Part shown: piece by piece, positions 11,067-23,713 of the stretch | Numbering within the stretch: the first letter of the stretch is position 1 | How the letters are laid out: every line of letters begins with the position of its first letter | Assembly (NCBI GenBank): GCA_020086605.1 | Contig: JACBWW010000003.1 | Coordinates: 59,011,923 to 59,075,922, forward strand | DNA length: 64,000 nt | From: Lanius collurio | Lineage: Eukaryota > Chordata > Aves > Passeriformes > Laniidae | Direction: 5' to 3' | Position numbers and translations under genes: made by a program | Notes under the pieces: generated by a model | Database searches by the model: none | What the model was told of the DNA's origin: nothing | What the model saw: the letters and a program-made list of their open reading frames with translations, nothing else

Positions 11067-14036
11067 CCCCATATGGTCACTTCTCTCCACCCTCCCTGCC
11101 ACAGGTTACCCTCATCCCTGCTCCTGACAAGGAATCATGCTTGCCTGTACTGTTCCTGAAGGTGTGATCTTTGAGGAACATGCCCTGGTCACAGCCATGC
11201 TGAGGGGCATGGTTAACACTGCACAGTCTGGACAGCCCTTGCACTCATGTCTTACCCCTGTTTAGTTTATTAGTTCAGACATTATTATTTATTCCATCTT
11301 AAACTATTGAGGGCAAGTTTCTCCAGACTTTGTATCTAGGATAAGATTTAAACACATTTCTACTTACCATAAGCTTTTGACATGCATATATATTTTTGTA
11401 TTCCCTGCATAACAGATAAGTCTGCACGTGGATATGATATAACTATGGGATGTGAAACTGAATAAAACAGAAAACTGTGAAATGTTCTCTTATATTTCCA
11501 TTTCAAAAGAAATGTCCAGCAATGATCTTTTTAAAAATTTTTCAAATTTTTCAGATGCTGACACATCAGTATTTGAAAACTTCATTATGTATGTTAGTAA
11601 AGTTGAGAAAGTTATTTCTCCATTGCTCTGTGATAAAACTTGCCGAAACAGTAGAATATTTTTCTGCATATTCAAGATTCACTGGTCTTCTGCACACTTG
11701 TTGAAAATATGAGAATCACCACTAAGTACTTGAGGTGAGATAAGAAATTTTTATGCGAGAGAGAGATCTCCCATTCCCTGAGGGGATATTTCTCAGATCT
11801 ACAGCTTCTTCCTGAAAATTCCTCTTGCTGTAAATGGTGCTGATGCACTGAGTGCATCCAAAATAGCAGCAATTTCATTGGAGATCAACTGTCAGGCACA
11901 CAAATATAGACAACTCTCTCAGGCTTGATGTTGCCAAGCAAACCCTTCATATAATAGGCAATAAGAGACCAGCCATACTGGCTCAGAGCATGTGTGAAAA
12001 TAGTGAACAGGAGTTTTATATTGTACTTGGGTTTGGTAAAGGCAGGGTGAACATCACATGGCCATAAGCAGCTAATGAGATGAGGGACTACATTCAAGAC
12101 TTCAAAATAACAATGAGAATGGCAGAGTCAATATGATGGGTTTAAGTCAATTTACTAAAGGCTTATTCATGTCAGAGGATCGGGTTCCCAGCATACACTT
12201 GCAAAAAATGCTGAAGACAACCATCGTGTACAATATGTCACAAAAAGATGAGAGTAAGCAATAGAAAAGAAGTTCTTTCCAGCTTAATCATGGGAAATGT
12301 TCCATCCTCAGCTCTGATGTCAGATCAGGTTTTTATTCTCATGTTGAGTCAGAGGAGAGCAGGCAGATAGGTGCATCTGGCCCACGCTGCTCCTCAAGAA
12401 CCACCATAATTCACCACTTGGGAACAGCCCAGCACACTGTGCCTCAGATTTATGCTCCAGGCAAGGCTACAAGGTAAAAAAAGAAAAAACAAAACACCTT
12501 GAAATCACTTCAAATCTAGACATATTTGTGCCCCTTCCTGGGTCTGTGTTTTATGGCTGTTCATTTTGATCTTCCCCAGAAGACATCAGCTGGTTGGGGC
12601 TGTGGATGTTTGTAGTGTCACAGTTTACATCTGACCCATTCAGACCCTGATGCCAAGCACAGTGAAGTCAGTGACAGACTTTTCTTTCCTTCCCGTGGCA
12701 CTGGATTAAGTTTTTGAAACTCAAACTTGCCGTGGGAGAGAAGAGCTTGTGCAGAAGGCTACCCTAGAATGGCAAACACATTGCTTTTACCTTTTTGATT
12801 TTAGGGTAGTTGAACAAGTTTTTTCAAAGTAAATGATGCTTTCACCTCAGAAACTGGGAGACAGAGACGCCCTTGGATACAGACTGACTAGGACATGCAA
12901 GCCTTGGGCAGTGATGCATTAGTCACAAACATTAACATCTCCATCAGTGCAAAAAGCAGGGAGATGGCTCAGGAAGTCTGAAATTTTGTTACATCTAAGT
13001 CAGCAGCAGCCTTTCATGTTGTGAATCATTCTTGTTTATTCATGGGATGGATTCTGCTTGCAGCTTGTGAAATCTGGTGACTGAAGGTGGAAAATCTCAG
13101 GTTGGGGAAGATCGAAGATGGAAGTGCCAAGGCACACCAGCATTACTCTTTAATTCCAGTCATGTATTTGTAACAGACTACAGTCACCAGATTACTAAAA
13201 TTTACAGGACTGATAGTTTGGGTCAGAGCTATGCTGGCCCTCAGGAGAATGAGGAAAGAGAGAATGAAGGGGAGGGGGAAAGTAGGGCAAATACTAAAGT
13301 ATTACCAGATGTTTACATTTCTTCTTTGGAAAATAAATCCCTTATTTTCTTCTCCTTTGTTATAGCTACAAAGAGACTTTGACCTCAAATATGACTGTCT
13401 TTAGGGAAGAAAAAGTAAGAGAAGATAAGAACTATCTCTGCTGCTCTTATTTGAGTTGTAAGCAGTTTCCTTGGACAGGAAACTGAGTAACAACAGGATG
13501 CACATAGGGGAGAGAAAAGAACAGCAAAGATAAAACCTGCCATTTCTGATTTTGGTGCTAACTCTTGTAAACATGCTCACTTTAGGAGACAGACAGACAC
13601 AACATACTTTCAGGCCACCTGGAGACCTGGCAAACATGTCATTGTGGTGCTCTCTAGAACATTGCTGTTTAGCTGCCTTTTTGGTGATGAGTTCACAGCC
13701 AAATGTTCTCTGAGCATGATCCATTTTTAAGCATATGGCAAGAAAAGATGGAAAAGAGAAAAAGTAAGTGTAGAAAGGGAAAGAAAAACTAAGATATAGT
13801 ATAACCTTGAGTCACTCAGCTTTAGCAAAAGCCAGTTGACAAAGGAGGAAAAAAAAGCTAAATACATTTCTTCACATCCAATTTGCCCAGTCATCTCTCA
13901 AAGTGAATATATGAAAGTTCAGCAACATCAATGATTTTTGGAATTCAGCAGGTGGAAGGAATGACTCTGATCTTTTCCACTTCTTCTTCAGTTGGGACTT
14001 CCATAATTTCAAACAAATTAGCCAAAAAAACCTTAT
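11067..14036. other. Unique non-coding DNA
   Basis: No gene or known repeat was recognised. The left copy of the 90-base duplication (13114-13203) and purine-rich stretches around 13240-13280 and 13740-13780 lie here. A donor-like aaaaagtaagtg at about 13760 has no convincing exon in front of it. Confidence 0.6.
13114..13203 (+). repeat. 90-base diverged direct repeat, copy 1
   Basis: From gaagatggaagtg to gattactaaaattt this segment aligns without gaps to 15695-15784 at about 72 of 90 positions by eye. Flanking sequence does not align. It does not match CR1, LTR or SINE patterns that I know, so it may be an old unclassified interspersed repeat or a small local duplication. Confidence 0.75.
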
Positions 14037-14233
14037 TAGGTGAGGCATTGGAACAGGTTGCCCAGGAAAGCTGTGAATATCCAATCCCAAGAAGTGTTCA
14101 AGGCCAGGTTGGGTGGGGCCCTGGGCAACCTGGTCTCATGGGTGGCATCCTTGCCCACAGTGAGGATATTGGAACTAAATGATCTTAAAGGCTCCTTTCA
14201 ACCCAAAGCATTCTATGATATCGTGATTCTGTG
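14037..14233 (+). mobile_element. CR1 LINE, 3' end
   Basis: It starts at ggtgaggcattggaacaggt, continues through gttcaaggccaggttggg, and ends in ttctatgatatcgtgattct, the CR1 3' terminal repeat region on the + strand. It is 5'-truncated to about 200 bases. The divergence from the usual consensus suggests an old insertion. Confidence 0.93.
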
Positions 14234-15312
14234 AAAAATGTGATAAATCCCACTGATTCCTTTTCTTCTTTGTCAGTTAGTCCTACATCCCAATACACCA
14301 ATTTAATCTGCCGATTTCCAGCTCTACACTTCTCTTGTTTACAAAACATGGTCTCAGTACTGTCCTCAATTGGCATCCATAAAACCTCTGTTTAGATAAA
14401 GATGAACTGTCTTTAGCTCTTGCTGACATTTGAACAATCTCTAATATCAATCTGAATCAGTCTTTAATTACTTTGGGTGATGTAAAGTCTAGACCCCTAC
14501 AGAAGCATTCTGTTCTTCACTCTAACTTTCTCCACGTTCTAGGAAACCACCTCAACTCTTTGGTATCATTTTCTATCTGAAAATTTGGGATATATACAGA
14601 AGTTCCACCTGCTCTAGGAATTATGTTAGGGAGCAGAAAAGGGATAGCAAGAGCACATTAAAATCTCTTCAGAAGTATCTGTTCCCATCAGGGAGCGGAC
14701 AGTTTTCAATCTGGCTGTTGTCTTGAGGATCAACTTGAGTTAGCCTTGTTTGGTATCTAATTTAAGACACCATGGTGCCATCCCTGAAAAAAATCCTCTG
14801 GCAAAACCTGTTTGACCCAGTGAGCTCTGGATTCCTCCTTGTTTCTTGCTGTTCTGAGATGATCATCATAGGGAACAGTTTGCACACTGTAATAATGAGT
14901 GAGGACTCCTAGATCGTACCTCAAACACAAGCTGTGGCCAGGGATTGCCTTTTAAATATCTTTTTGTTTAATTAATCTCACAGGAACTTGCCCTTCCCAA
15001 GAATCCAAGGTTGGTGAGGTCAGCTGAACCATCTGAGGAAAGAAAAAAGCATGTTTTTGGTCTGGAAGCTGCTCCTAAGCTGCCCCAAGAAGTTAAAACA
15101 CCAAGTGACTCCATCCCCAGCATGCCTGGTCTCTGCTGCCAGTTGATCAATAAATCTATGACCACTATGAAAGGAATGGAAGGACCCATAGTCAGGCACA
15201 GGATGGCTGAAACTCCTACCCATCTTAAGGCATAGACCTTGTGAGTCAAAAAGTGCACTGGGATCAGGTGTGGGTTTCTGACATTATGGTGTCATACTGT
15301 CTTCATGAATAT

Positions 15313-15330
15313 TGCTTCAATATTGAAGCA
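15313..15330. repeat. Perfect 18-base palindrome
   Basis: tgcttcaat followed directly by its reverse complement attgaagca, with no spacer. It could bind a dimeric factor or be a chance event. Confidence 0.8.
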
Positions 15331-15401
15331 TTTCACCAATGGTATGGAGAAATACTATGTTTCTTATGAAAAAAAGGTCTCACAATAGTTTAGAGGATTT
15401 T

Positions 15402-15452
15402 TTATTCATTTTAGTAGCTTATTCATTTTACTAATTTATTCATTTTAGTAAT
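15402..15452. repeat. 17-base minisatellite, three copies
   Basis: Three consecutive 17-base units of the form ttattcattttagtaat occupy 15402-15418, 15419-15435 and 15436-15452, differing at only a few positions. The reverse strand reads as repeated TAAAATGAATAA blocks. Confidence 0.9.
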
Positions 15453-15694
15453 GTTTTAAGAAATTAATTAAAAATTCAGGGAAGGGTTTCACCATTCTTA
15501 TTTTGGGATATAACTTTTAGCATATAATTTTCTTTTATGTTCTGTCACTACACATTTGTCTGAAATATTTCTTTTTTTAATAGCCAAATTATTTCATTGT
15601 TGTTATAATTAGGGTGTCTCTGTTAAGAAATCAACTTTCTTTACTTTTCAGACATACAGTGAGGAACAAGTAGATAATGATTGCATAGGTTGTT

Positions 15695-15784
15695 GAAGAT
15701 GGAAGTGGCAAGGCACATCAATATTACTGTTTAATTCTATTAATGCACTAGTACCAGACTATACATCTCAGATTACTAAAATTT
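15695..15784 (+). repeat. 90-base diverged direct repeat, copy 2
   Basis: Second member of the pair with 13114-13203, in the same orientation and 2,581 bases downstream. The first 13 and last 15 bases are identical between the copies, with most differences in the middle. Confidence 0.75.
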
Positions 15785-16269
15785 CCCTGAGTCTCAAAAA
15801 ATTGTTTCTATCTGAATATTTTCTTTCCTTATAAGGATAGAGTCTTTCTCTAGAAGCTGTTTCAATATATTATATTAGGTACTAGTTTTCAGGTTTTGAT
15901 GTGGTTGCAAACTGGTGTGTAACAGGTATAGTTACCTCTGAAACATTGTCTACGTGGGGTCACTGGTGTTTGAGAGAAAGCAGCCCATGCTAAAGTGAGT
16001 CACTGACCAAAGGTGTGGAGAAGAGAATGAAGGCCCATCTAAGGAGAGAGTACTAGGTAAAAATCTGATCAGTTTAGCTAAATTAGGGTTTTTTAATTCA
16101 TGAGGAAAGTAAATAGTAGAGAGCAAGATGAAGCATTCAAGCCATAAATCAACACTGATAAAAACTAGAGGGAATAGGAGTACATGGACAAAGGTTATTA
16201 AATATCAAGTACTTCCATACTAACATTAATTTTGGACTTGCAAGACTGAAATATTTAAAATCTTTTCAG

Positions 16270-16289
16270 ATTGAGCTTGATATCGTCAA
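16270..16289 (+). other. Candidate 20-base microexon
   Basis: A yeast-like branch site tactaac (about 16219) and the acceptor tcttttcag (ending 16269) precede 20 bases that stop at a consensus donor, caa then gtaagtgg. One frame reads IELDIVK across the donor. An intervening AG between branch site and acceptor and the lack of any partner exon make this weak. Confidence 0.12.
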
Positions 16290-17616
16290 GTAAGTGGTTG
16301 TGGGAAATGACAGCACTAGAATTGGCCTTGGGTAACTCTCTTAGGCCCCCTCAGTCCACAAGTCCTTATTCTGAGAAAGTCTGAATGAGATGGACAAGAA
16401 GATGTATGAAGGAGGCAGACATAAGGAGAATCCGTCAATAAATGTGCTCAATTTGCAAGTGAAATGATCCTCACACACATGCACCAAATGCCAGCCTTGC
16501 AGATGTAATTGGAGATCTGAAAGTCAAATTGTGACCTTTCTGCCTAGTTCCCCTTCACCAGGAATAAAGATATTTGTGATCAGAATTTAGCTGTTTTGAA
16601 GGGTATTTTTGGTAATGCATGAGGCTGAATATCATTGCTTCCTTTGAGAGACACATTCACTCTGTGAAACACAGACTCAAAATGTGGCAGACAAGAAATG
16701 TGCCTGAATCACACAGAAAAGCCAGCCCTAATGAGTCACAAAATACTATTTTCACCCAGATCCCTGGGTTCTTCTTTTATTTCTACAGCCACTTATTGTG
16801 TGATTTGTGTTCAAATCCACTACAAGGTAGCTCTGAAAGGCAGTATGGGTCAAATCAGAGGCTCAGATGAATTTTCACTCTGTGACTGATTCAAGGCAAA
16901 GACACCTAGCAAAGAGCAGGGGATGGAAAACAGTCTGATTAAGCCTGCCCTGTGATGTGAATTCACTGCCAAATGCTCCAACACATCCTTGCTACAGAAA
17001 TGCCTGTGGTGATGCCTCCATGTGTTACCTACACAGCAGCATTAGTAATGAAAAAAGTTGTCCTGGATGACCTAATACCTATTTTTCAAATGCAGACTCC
17101 ATGAATCTAAGCTGAAACAACTAATCAGAGACAGAAAAAAAAAATTACTGAAATAGAAGGAGGGCAGAATGGGTCAAAAGATGTAAATTAAAATAATGAT
17201 CTCAGTGCTGCCTATAATGTGTTTTAGTAATAAATTAATCAACTGCATGATAAAAATCTCTAGGGAATTCTGTTAACATAAACTAGGAAAAATCTGACTT
17301 TGAATGTCTTCCGTAGAGCAATTTCCCAGGTTAGTATGTAGGTCAAATGACACACTGAAGCTCAGAATTCACAAGAATGGCAAAATGAATCATACAGCAA
17401 CTCCAGGCTCTTTTAGTCAATAATCCATTAATGTGGAGAAGCCATGTTTGATTCATAGCTACAGACATCTGGGGCCATGATTCTGCTGTCATTGGAAGCA
17501 TGGCACATAACTCACAGAAAGTTAAAGGAAAATACAGCAACTGACCCCTCCATGAGACAATGTCTGCAAGGAAGGTGGAAAGCTGTAGTTCTTCATGAAA
17601 TTGTCACTCTCACATC

Positions 17617-17635
17617 AAAAAAAAAAAAAAAAAAA
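17617..17635. repeat. A19 homopolymer
   Basis: Nineteen consecutive A with no polyadenylation signal just upstream and no visible retrocopy in front of it. Confidence 0.9.
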
Positions 17636-18281
17636 CAACCAGAGAAAAGGTGTTTCTGGCACTTCCTAAAAACAGAATTCTGAGAGGAGTCTAATATCTG
17701 GCCTCTCAGTATGGTTTGACAACAATTTCACCTCCAGAAAAAAACATGGGGCATTTCTCAAAATCAGTAAACCTCAAGGTTTGGATGAGACACAGGTAAA
17801 GATAGACATATTGGTTATCACAGACAGGGGGATAATATAAATTGTACCAACTATTCTCACATATTTGAGTTAAAGAAAAAAAGTATCACCAAAAAAACCT
17901 CCATCAAATAAACCCAACAACAAAATATAACCTAAACCAAAGTTTTATTCTCATGCTGAATATTACAAAATAATGGCATCTGTTATAGATGTATTTCTCG
18001 GGGAATTATAGGAATTTTTTTTTTTTCAAGTTTGAGAGGGGTAATGTAGAGTAGATACTTGATGACTTTTATAGTTGGGGAAAACAGGCATTGGAATTCA
18101 GGTAGCTAAACTGGTCTATATTCATTCTATATCACTCCCAGATTCAGGGGAATCTGTTTTTCAGAGTGGTCCAAATTTATATGTTAGGGACAGGGTTGAG
18201 AAAATGACCTTCAGAAAGTCTGGGGGTCTATGAAAGTCTTCAGTCAAAATCTTCACATACTTTCCAATTCATTCTACTGAG

Positions 18282-18365
18282 AGAATCACAGAAAATAGGA
18301 CTGGAAAGGTCTTTGAGGGGTCATCTAGTGTACACTCATGCACTGAAATCCACTCTTATCCAAAC
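18282..18365 (-). mobile_element. Old CR1 LINE tail
   Basis: gagagaatcacagaaaatag, then gactggaaaggtctttgag, then gtcatctagtgtacac resembles the minus-strand 3' end of older CR1 subfamilies. Similarity fades after about 80 bases. Divergence is clearly higher than in the other CR1 tails of the window. Confidence 0.6.
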
Positions 18366-20987
18366 TTCTTCCAACTACAGCATTCAAGAGTAAAATATAT
18401 AATTTAAATGTGTCAGTTGCTCATGCTAGACCACTTTATTTTTCCTCCAAGGTCCTCACCTTCAGTTGAACGTTCAAACATAAAATCAACACATTTACCA
18501 AATTTGAAATGTTTTTACATGTTGAATTCTACCCATTTCAGAAGAAAGGACATGAACCTCATGTACTTTTAGACAGACTGTAAAAACTCTAAACACCAGC
18601 ACACTTGGAGAGGACCTGGGAGAAACCAAAGCAACATTATTGACACTACTCAGAGCTTAAGCAGAACAGGGAACAGTGCAGCAAGGCCTTGCATATGAAT
18701 CTTTTCATCACTGTCTTTTCTTTCCCACTGAAGAGAGAGAGATATTTCTGGAAGAATTCTCATTTGGACCTTGTAGATGAGACAAAGAAACTATCCAGAC
18801 AACAAAGCAATGAGTTTGCCTTCACAGGATTTGCAACTAAATGGTATTTTTAACCTGAAGTAGGCACTAATATACACAAAACAGAAAGCTTCAAGATTTT
18901 TTTCAAAGCCCAGCAAATAAAAAAGAGGTGATAGAGGAAAAAAAAAACCCAAACTTTTAAAATAAATCTCTTTCCTTTCAACGCAGATTTCCACAGTCCC
19001 TTGCCCGCGTTGCTGTTTGGATTGACACCAGTGACTGTATTTCCTCTCAAACAAGGAGGCTGTTGATAGGTCACACGGCCCCCCACAGTAAGAGTGACCT
19101 ATTTTCTGACCACAAAATCTGCTGCTATTCACCTGTCCTAGGGCAGTCAAAAATTACTGCTCAGTAGTCCTGGCTCCTGCTGTGTCTGCCCTACTTTGTG
19201 GTATCAGGGCATGTTGTTACCAATCTAATCTACCATGATTCAAAGGAATAATGATGTCAGCACTTTTTATTTTACCATGATGCCAGTAGCATCTCTGGAA
19301 TTTGACTGAGATTCCCTTTACAGCTCTTGGATCATACTTGAATCCTTACTATATCTAAAGGTTTTCCTTCAGTACCCGGTCCTGATCCTTTGTTATTGAA
19401 AGGGATTCTTTTTTCTGGCCTGCACTTCCAGATCCCTGAATAAAATTAAACTTCCTAGGCAGAATTAGATAACCAGTAGCCTTAAAATCAATGAATACTA
19501 TATTTGTGATCTAAAAATGAAAAATCACGTGTTTGCATTTTCACATCTTGATGCTTGCATGCACTTTGACAATCATTCTACCTCTCAATGGGAAAATGGC
19601 AATCCAAACTTTTTCCCTAATGGATGATTAACAGTTTTCTTGATAAGAAACTTCAGATCAATTATGAGATAACATTTCTCTTATTTCACAAGAAGATCTC
19701 TAATTGGGAACGTCTGTATTGGGGCAAGTCACCGAAGGCTTCCTTGTAGTCAACAGAGACCTAAGCAGGGTCTTCAATGGAATTTAGGATGAGATTCAAC
19801 AAATGATTCTTATTATCCATGCAAACTATGAGTTATATGAATAATCTTCATAGAGGCTGAGATGATGTCAAGAAGACCTCAGATCATTGGCACACTTTAC
19901 TTACCTTGACTGTAACAAAAGCCCCAATTAAATCCTTGAAACAGATCATAAATACCTAAAGATTTTGTCAGGAAGATTTACCCTGGATATCTAAATGTGT
20001 CCTTGTATGCCTTTAATTGCAGCTTATGGAGAAAGACCTCTCCAGAAGAGGATATGTTCAGCTGTGGTAGACACCTGTCCTGAGATCACAGCCCTCTAAA
20101 AGCACTGGCTTTTCTCCATGGTTAATCCATGAGCCTAAATGAGCTGTGCAGATTGGGGACCGACCTATCAAAAGGGCTAAAGATGGGGGAGATAAGATCT
20201 GAACTAATGTTCTGTGTCTTTAATGGAGAGAGTCACCAAATGGGGTAAAAATAATGCTTTTAACAAACAATTATGCACAGTGAATCAACCATAGCGTGGT
20301 TCCAACTCCAAGAAATGCTGGTTCCTCAATAAATAAGCTGTGCTAAGTTTTTTTCATTATTGTTCCTCTTTCCTTCTTTGTAATTCTGGTGGTGACCCTG
20401 TTTCCAAATGATCTTTAAAATGGACAGCTTCTAGTGTCAACACTGTGATTCAATGTCTGCCTTCTTAACAGAATGGGAGGGGCATGGACAGCTAGAAAAT
20501 CTGGAAAGAGTCTTGCTTGGCTCATCTCTTTGCAGATAAAGATTTCACACTCCTCTCTCCTTGCCCAGTACATATGCAAGTCTCTCTTCAGGCTTCTTAA
20601 CATTGCTGCCTGCTCTGGCAGTTCTGTCTGTCTGCCATTCTGCCCTGAATTTAAAATAGGAGACAACCATGGTGAATCATAACAACCTCAGTCCTACCAG
20701 AGACAAAAGATTTAGTACACAGCTAAGACTGCATTTCTAAGAGCTGCTTTTTCTCAGGTCAAGAACTAAAAAGATTATGCAATGGTATCCTGTTATTTTG
20801 TATGAAGAACTAAAACAGGAATGTCAGGCTTTGTTTTAGCCTTTGTCATATTTAGTTCCAAAATCCATATTCTGCTATTGCCACTTTTCTAACTTGAATG
20901 ACAGCAAGTGTCTGTATTGTCTCACATCTGGTAGTTGTACAATACTTCTATCTAATTATTCTATAGAGTTTGCACAAGAAACTTCCT
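18366..20987. other. Unique non-coding DNA
   Basis: Nothing beyond unstructured AT-leaning sequence was seen. No frame shows a recognised domain. Confidence 0.6.
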
Positions 20988-21130
20988 AGAATGACAGAAT
21001 GGTTTGGGTTGGAAGGCACCTTAAAGACCACCGAGTTCCAAACCCCTGCCATGGGCAGGGACACCTTCCACTAGACCAGCTTTATCAAATCCCCATCCAG
21101 CCTGGTCTTGAACACTGCCAGGGATGTGGC
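20988..21130 (-). mobile_element. CR1 LINE, 3' end
   Basis: It begins tagaatgacagaatggtttg and continues through ggttggaaggcaccttaaag, ccatgggcagggacacc and cactagacca, ending at the gccagggatgtgg block. This is a minus-strand CR1 tail, 5'-truncated to about 140 bases. It is relatively well preserved. Confidence 0.95.
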
Positions 21131-23429
21131 AAAAGATTCTGTTTATGGAAAATGAGGATGTCTAACAACATGGAAGAAATAAGAGCCCCACTCTGCATGG
21201 TGTTGGAAGGTGCTGGATGTGGTTTCCTGATTCTCTCTTCCAAGCTCGGATCAGAGCAGGCAGCTCTGCACACCCACGGAGACAGCCAGGGAGCACAACA
21301 GCGCCGTGGCAGCTTCTCCCTGCCACGGCCTGACAGCACAGCAACAAGAGCACCAGTTAGCCTGGCACAGCAGCTGCTGGGGAGCTTGGCATGCTGCTCT
21401 GGAGAGCAGTCTGTGTGGGAGCATCTGTCCCTGAAAGCAGGCGAGAAGAAACGAGAATGAGCATAATGCAGACAAGCTCTTGGACAGAACAGTGAATCCT
21501 ACTGATGCAAGCACAGGCATGAACAAAGGGTCATTCTGCTCCATCCCCTGTAATCCAATCAGCTAATATTCCTTTTTAATTAGCTACAATCAAGTTAGCA
21601 TAATGAGTGCCTTGTCTGTTTACAAGCTTCATCTGTCCTCTTCCATTCTTGCTTCCAAATCCAAGTGCACTTGGGGCTGGGTTTTGATGATATTTGCTAA
21701 ATAGCTTGACCGAGGGTTGTCCCAAACTTCCCATTAACCTCAGGGGCACTGAAATGAATAATTCTCAACTATTAGGAATTAATAGAGAATATCCTGCTAC
21801 CCTCATTCCTAGTCAATGTTTTGCCCTCCAAAGAAAATCCCACACTTTTCTGGAGGAATATTTATATATCTTCAATAATCCAATCTAATGCATCAGGGAT
21901 AAGAGAACCTTGCACAGCCCCTGTACCTGTGCACAAGTAGAAATATGAAGGACATTCAAGGAGCATTCAGGGGACAGGCAAGCAGAGAAGCTGTCCTTGA
22001 AACTTAATGTATCACCTATGTTTATTTGTACATAAAAGGCATTAAAATATACAAGATATTTACAAGACTTAAAATACATTTGTAGCAATAGTCTGGGACA
22101 AAGCCTGCTTTGTAAGAATTTGCTATGGTTTCTCACATTAATGCAACAAAATAATTCTTTCATTTCACAGCTCATGATTCTTTGTCAGATTATTGCACAG
22201 ACTGCTTTTTTTACTGCTCAGTGGCTTTTAATTGGTGTACATTGTAGGAAAGGAAATATCAATTCAAGAATGACTTGGAAATGCAAAATAACTAGGTTAT
22301 TATCCTATTTTACAGTAAGCCTTCTTTTAATAGCCACTCATTTCTGCTGCTCAAGCAGACTCTGTGAAAAGGGATTTTGTCCTTCAGCCAGAATAAAAGA
22401 CATCTTGATGCTAAAAATAAAAGAAATGGGAATCACTTTCCGGAGCTGGAATCCTCCCCTGCAAGAAGCCTCTGACAGCACTGAGGCTGACAGAGGAGCA
22501 TTGTGATGGAACAAAGGCAACAACAGCCCTAAGACATCTCCCCTGCATGGCAGGAAAAAAATTGATAAGGGTCTGTATTTCTTAGAAAACACCCAGTGAT
22601 TCTGTGTCTGCTCCCAGACTCAATAAAATGAGGCAAACCTTTCCATTAGCTTCACCCAGCTTAGCCAAGGATTCTCCAATGACTTCCTGTAAGCTATCAC
22701 AGTCCAGCCAAAGAAGTGCAAATGGGACCAAAATAATGTTCTTGGGGGATAAAAAGTGAAGTTAATTAAAGCAACAAACTGCCAGAGTTTGTCCTTTTCT
22801 TTTCACTTTCCCTGTTCACTCTTTTTTTAAAATTTTTTTCCCCTGTTTTCCTGAGCAGGTCGTATCTGCTGCTGAAATAAATCAGAACAATTCCCAGCTT
22901 CAACAGTGCAGTATTGGTGTGCAGTATCACAAGATCTGGTACCTACAAAATTTAACATTCCTCTTGTAAGAAATATTTACCTACAGAGAGTCTGCACCTG
23001 CCCTCAAAGAAAGTTACCAAAATATGAGATTCCTCCCCATAAAGTATCTTTTCAAAGCTTTCTAAAATCCAGCTGAAAAATCTGCTTTCTGTTGCTACTC
23101 AGCCACCAAGTGCACAGCAGTTAATTAAAATGCACAGCTCCAGCTAGGAAGCTTATTCTGACTCCTGGCTGTAACTGGCAGGCTTCTGCCTGCCTAGATA
23201 AAGGGTGATGGGAGCATGCAATGTCAGACAGCTCTCTCTCCTCAGCTTTGTTCCTTTTCTTGCACTCATCAGGAGCCAACCTGCAAAGAAGGGCTGAAAG
23301 TCTGTAGCCATCCAGTCTTTCCTTTTGTGCATAGGACATAGCCCTCCTGATCCTTGACACCTGTCCTAACAAGCCAACCCAGTTCAGATCAGGGAGAATC
23401 AGTTTAATCAGGTGATGCAAGAAAGCCAG
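21131..23429. other. Unique non-coding DNA, possible conserved element
   Basis: A GC-richer patch lies at about 21240-21440, carrying overlapping open frames on both strands without family resemblance. A block with homeobox-like taattagc and forkhead-like tgtttac (21550-21640) could be regulatory. No gene was recognised. Confidence 0.55.
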
Positions 23430-23713
23430 AGAGGGATGTAGTGACAGGACAAGGGGGAATGGCTTCAAGCTGCAAGAGAATAGGTTTAGATTAGATCTTA
23501 GGAAGAAATTCTTTACTGTGAGGATGGTGGCACTGGAACAGATTGCCCGGAGAAGCTGTGGATGTCCCATCTGTGGCAGTGCCCAAAGCCAGGCTGGATG
23601 GGGCTGTGATAAACCCAGTCTAGTGGAAGGTGTCACTGCCATGGCAAGGTTTTTGGAACTGGATTACCTTTAAAGTGCCTTCCAACCCCAACCATTCTGT
23701 GATTCTATGATTG
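23430..23713 (+). mobile_element. CR1 LINE, 3' end (longest + strand copy)
   Basis: It runs from gagggatgtagtgacaggac through aagggggaatggcttcaag, the ggaagaaattctttactg block, and ggcactggaacagattgcc, to the terminal accattctgtgattctatga. About 284 bases of canonical CR1 3' sequence are present, the most complete + strand copy in the window. The 173-residue reverse frame overlapping it is CR1 antisense and not a gene. Confidence 0.96.

Larger units (their letters stand above)
14234..18281. other. Unique non-coding DNA with small repeats
   Basis: No gene family was recognised. It contains the 18-base palindrome (15313), the 17-base triplicate repeat (15402), the second copy of the 90-base duplication (15695), a microexon-like segment (16270) and an A19 tract (17617). 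The rest is AT-rich sequence without visible structure. Confidence 0.6.

Noticed and set aside
20999..21460. 153-residue forward open frame
   Set aside because: Begins in antisense CR1 and continues through a GC-richer patch without motifs.
23121..23642. 173-residue reverse open frame
   Set aside because: Its middle is the antisense of the CR1 tail at 23430-23713; such frames recur at CR1 copies and are not host genes.
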